Of a stretch of 13,308 nt of DNA, positions 12,270 to 13,308 are shown one piece after another (the first letter of the stretch is position 1; every line of letters starts with the position of its first letter). The notes beneath the pieces are model-generated. The model worked only from the letters and a program-made list of their open reading frames with translations. It made no database searches and was not told the DNA's origin. The position numbers and the translations under genes were made by a program. Where the stretch lies: assembly GCA_023228765.1 (NCBI GenBank), contig JALOAM010000083.1:1-13308 (forward strand). The letters are read 5' to 3'. The DNA comes from Dehalococcoidia bacterium (lineage in GTDB: Bacteria; Chloroflexota; Dehalococcoidia; UBA2979).

Positions 12270-13308
12270 ATGTCTCAGCGGAACCGTCTCTTCGTGCTCC
12301 TGGTCGCCGTCACGCTCCCCATGTTCGCCCTCGCGGCGTTGTTTGTTGTCACCTCGGTGCGGGAGTCCCGCGCCAGCACGGAGCGCGACACCGTCGCCCT
12401 CGCGCGGGCGGGGGTGCTCGCGACGGAGTCCTTCTTCGACGGCCACCGCCGCACGCTGAGCGCCATTGCGCTCGGTTTCCGTGACGCACGTCGCCTGACC
12501 GAGCCGGAACTCCGCGCGCGCCTCATCGACGCCGCGGAGGCGAACCCGGAGTGGGATGGGATGAGCGTGGTCGGGCCGGATGGCATCGCGATTGCCGGGT
12601 CGCGCGCCACCTCGGCGGGCGCGGACCTCAGCGAGCGCCCGTACCTCCAGCAGATGTTCGCCACCGGGCGTCCCGTGGTGAGCGATGGCCTCCGGACGCT
12701 GCGGGAGGGTGTCCCGGCGGTCCTCATCGCCTCGCCGATCGCGTTCGAGGATGGCACCACCGGGGGCTTCGTTGGCTCCGTCTCGCTCTCGACGCTCGCG
12801 AGCGCGCTGACCCAGCAGCTCACCACGGACGCCCGCGTGGGCCTCATCGATCGCGCTGGCCAGACGCTGGTGCACCCGGACGCGGAGCGCGTCGCCGTGC
12901 TCCTCAACGTGGGGGACCGCCCGGAGGTGCGCGCGGCGTTCGAGGGCGAGACCGGGTTCATCGAGGCGGAGCGCGACGGCGAGGGCACCCTGGTCGCGTT
13001 CGCGCCGGTCGAGAGCCTCGGCTGGGCCGTGACGGTCGCCGAGGACAGCAGTGCCGCCTATGCCGGAGCGGATGCGATCGCCTGGCGCGGGATGATCTTC
13101 GTCAGCCTCGCGGTCCTCGCGGTCGCTATCGGTGGGTGGTACCTGGGCGGGCGCCTCAACCGCTCCTACGTCGAGATGCAGGCGGCGCGCCTCGCGGAAG
13201 CCGAGGCGCGCGAACGCGCGGAGGCGGTCCTCCGCAGCCGTGACGAGTTCATCTCGATCGCCTCGCACGAGCTCCGGAACCCCGTCGCCGCCGTCCGCGG
13301 CTTCGGCC
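12270..13308 (+). CDS. Membrane sensor histidine kinase, 5' part (runs off the window)
   Basis: The 346 residues visible form the sensor and start of the kinase. Transmembrane helix 1 is at about residues 8-29 and helix 2 at about 274-294. The roughly 240 residues between are periplasmic or extracellular and resemble a double Cache domain (for example SVVGPDGIAIAGSRATSAGADLSERPYLQQMF and RVGLIDRAGQTLVHPD). A charged helix (about 299-324, AARLAEAEARERAEAVL) follows, then the HisKA H-box EFISIASHELRNPVAAVRGF with phospho-acceptor H333. The ATPase domain and any response regulator are beyond the right edge. ATG 12270 fits the promoter and homology. The ligand is unknown; dCache sensors often bind small organic molecules. 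Confidence 0.9.
   Translation, partial: MSQRNRLFVLLVAVTLPMFALAALFVVTSVRESRASTERDTVALARAGVLATESFFDGHRRTLSAIALGFRDARRLTEPELRARLIDAAEANPEWDGMSVVGPDGIAIAGSRATSAGADLSERPYLQQMFATGRPVVSDGLRTLREGVPAVLIASPIAFEDGTTGGFVGSVSLSTLASALTQQLTTDARVGLIDRAGQTLVHPDAERVAVLLNVGDRPEVRAAFEGETGFIEAERDGEGTLVAFAPVESLGWAVTVAEDSSAAYAGADAIAWRGMIFVSLAVLAVAIGGWYLGGRLNRSYVEMQAARLAEAEARERAEAVLRSRDEFISIASHELRNPVAAVRGFG

Noticed and set aside
12162..13268. A - strand open frame of 368 residues opposite the histidine kinase, and a + strand open frame at 12551-13243.
   Set aside because: The kinase frame from 12270 has clear membrane helices and an H-box. The other frames are Arg/Gly-rich shadows with no recognisable domain.

Overview
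The window is about 70% G+C and reads as chromosomal DNA of a high-GC bacterium. Several things point, as inference only, to Chloroflexota (Dehalococcoidia/Thermomicrobia-like lineages): the rplJ-rplL pair is not followed by rpoB, there is a zinc-finger/LysM membrane protein, RadC, CvpA and HNH genes follow, and the intergenic palindromes have CCCTCACCCC...CTCTCCCG sequences. No 16S rRNA or other decisive marker is present.

Left part (1-5105, all + strand). The window opens in a structured leader that resembles the L10 autoregulatory leader. Next come rplJ (L10) and rplL (L7/L12), closed by a 12-bp hairpin terminator. Beyond a paired palindromic repeat lie a membrane-anchored zinc-finger/LysM protein that may be expressed from a leaderless mRNA, an unrecognised two-helix membrane protein, radC, a CvpA-like membrane protein and an HNH endonuclease.

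Middle part (5106-9715, all - strand). A repeat-rich convergent junction separates this block from the left part. Read in the direction of transcription the order is: a thioredoxin-TPR protein (CnoX/YbbN type with an intact CGPC), exonuclease III, a PadR-type regulator overlapping the xth stop by 4 nt, then a DrrA-like ABC ATPase and its ABC-2 permease joined as stop-start TAGATG. The gap between padR and the ABC genes holds an AT-rich tandem dyad and a 10-bp inverted repeat, both good operator candidates. The simplest reading is a PadR-controlled drug or lipid exporter downstream of a redox/DNA-repair pair.

Right part (9716-13308, + strand). A divergent intergenic region with direct and inverted repeats leads to a FAD-dependent oxidoreductase of the L-2-hydroxyglutarate dehydrogenase type. 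A second, nearly perfect paired palindrome follows, then an alpha/beta hydrolase, and finally a membrane sensor histidine kinase that runs off the right edge within its HisKA domain.

I do not see a phage, insertion sequence, CRISPR array, tRNA, rRNA or defence island. Most genes are recognisable housekeeping or common accessory families. The points most worth a second look are the 39-nt palindromic units, the zinc-finger/LysM architecture, the operator cluster upstream of the ABC exporter, and the missing start codon for the conserved N-terminus of RadC.
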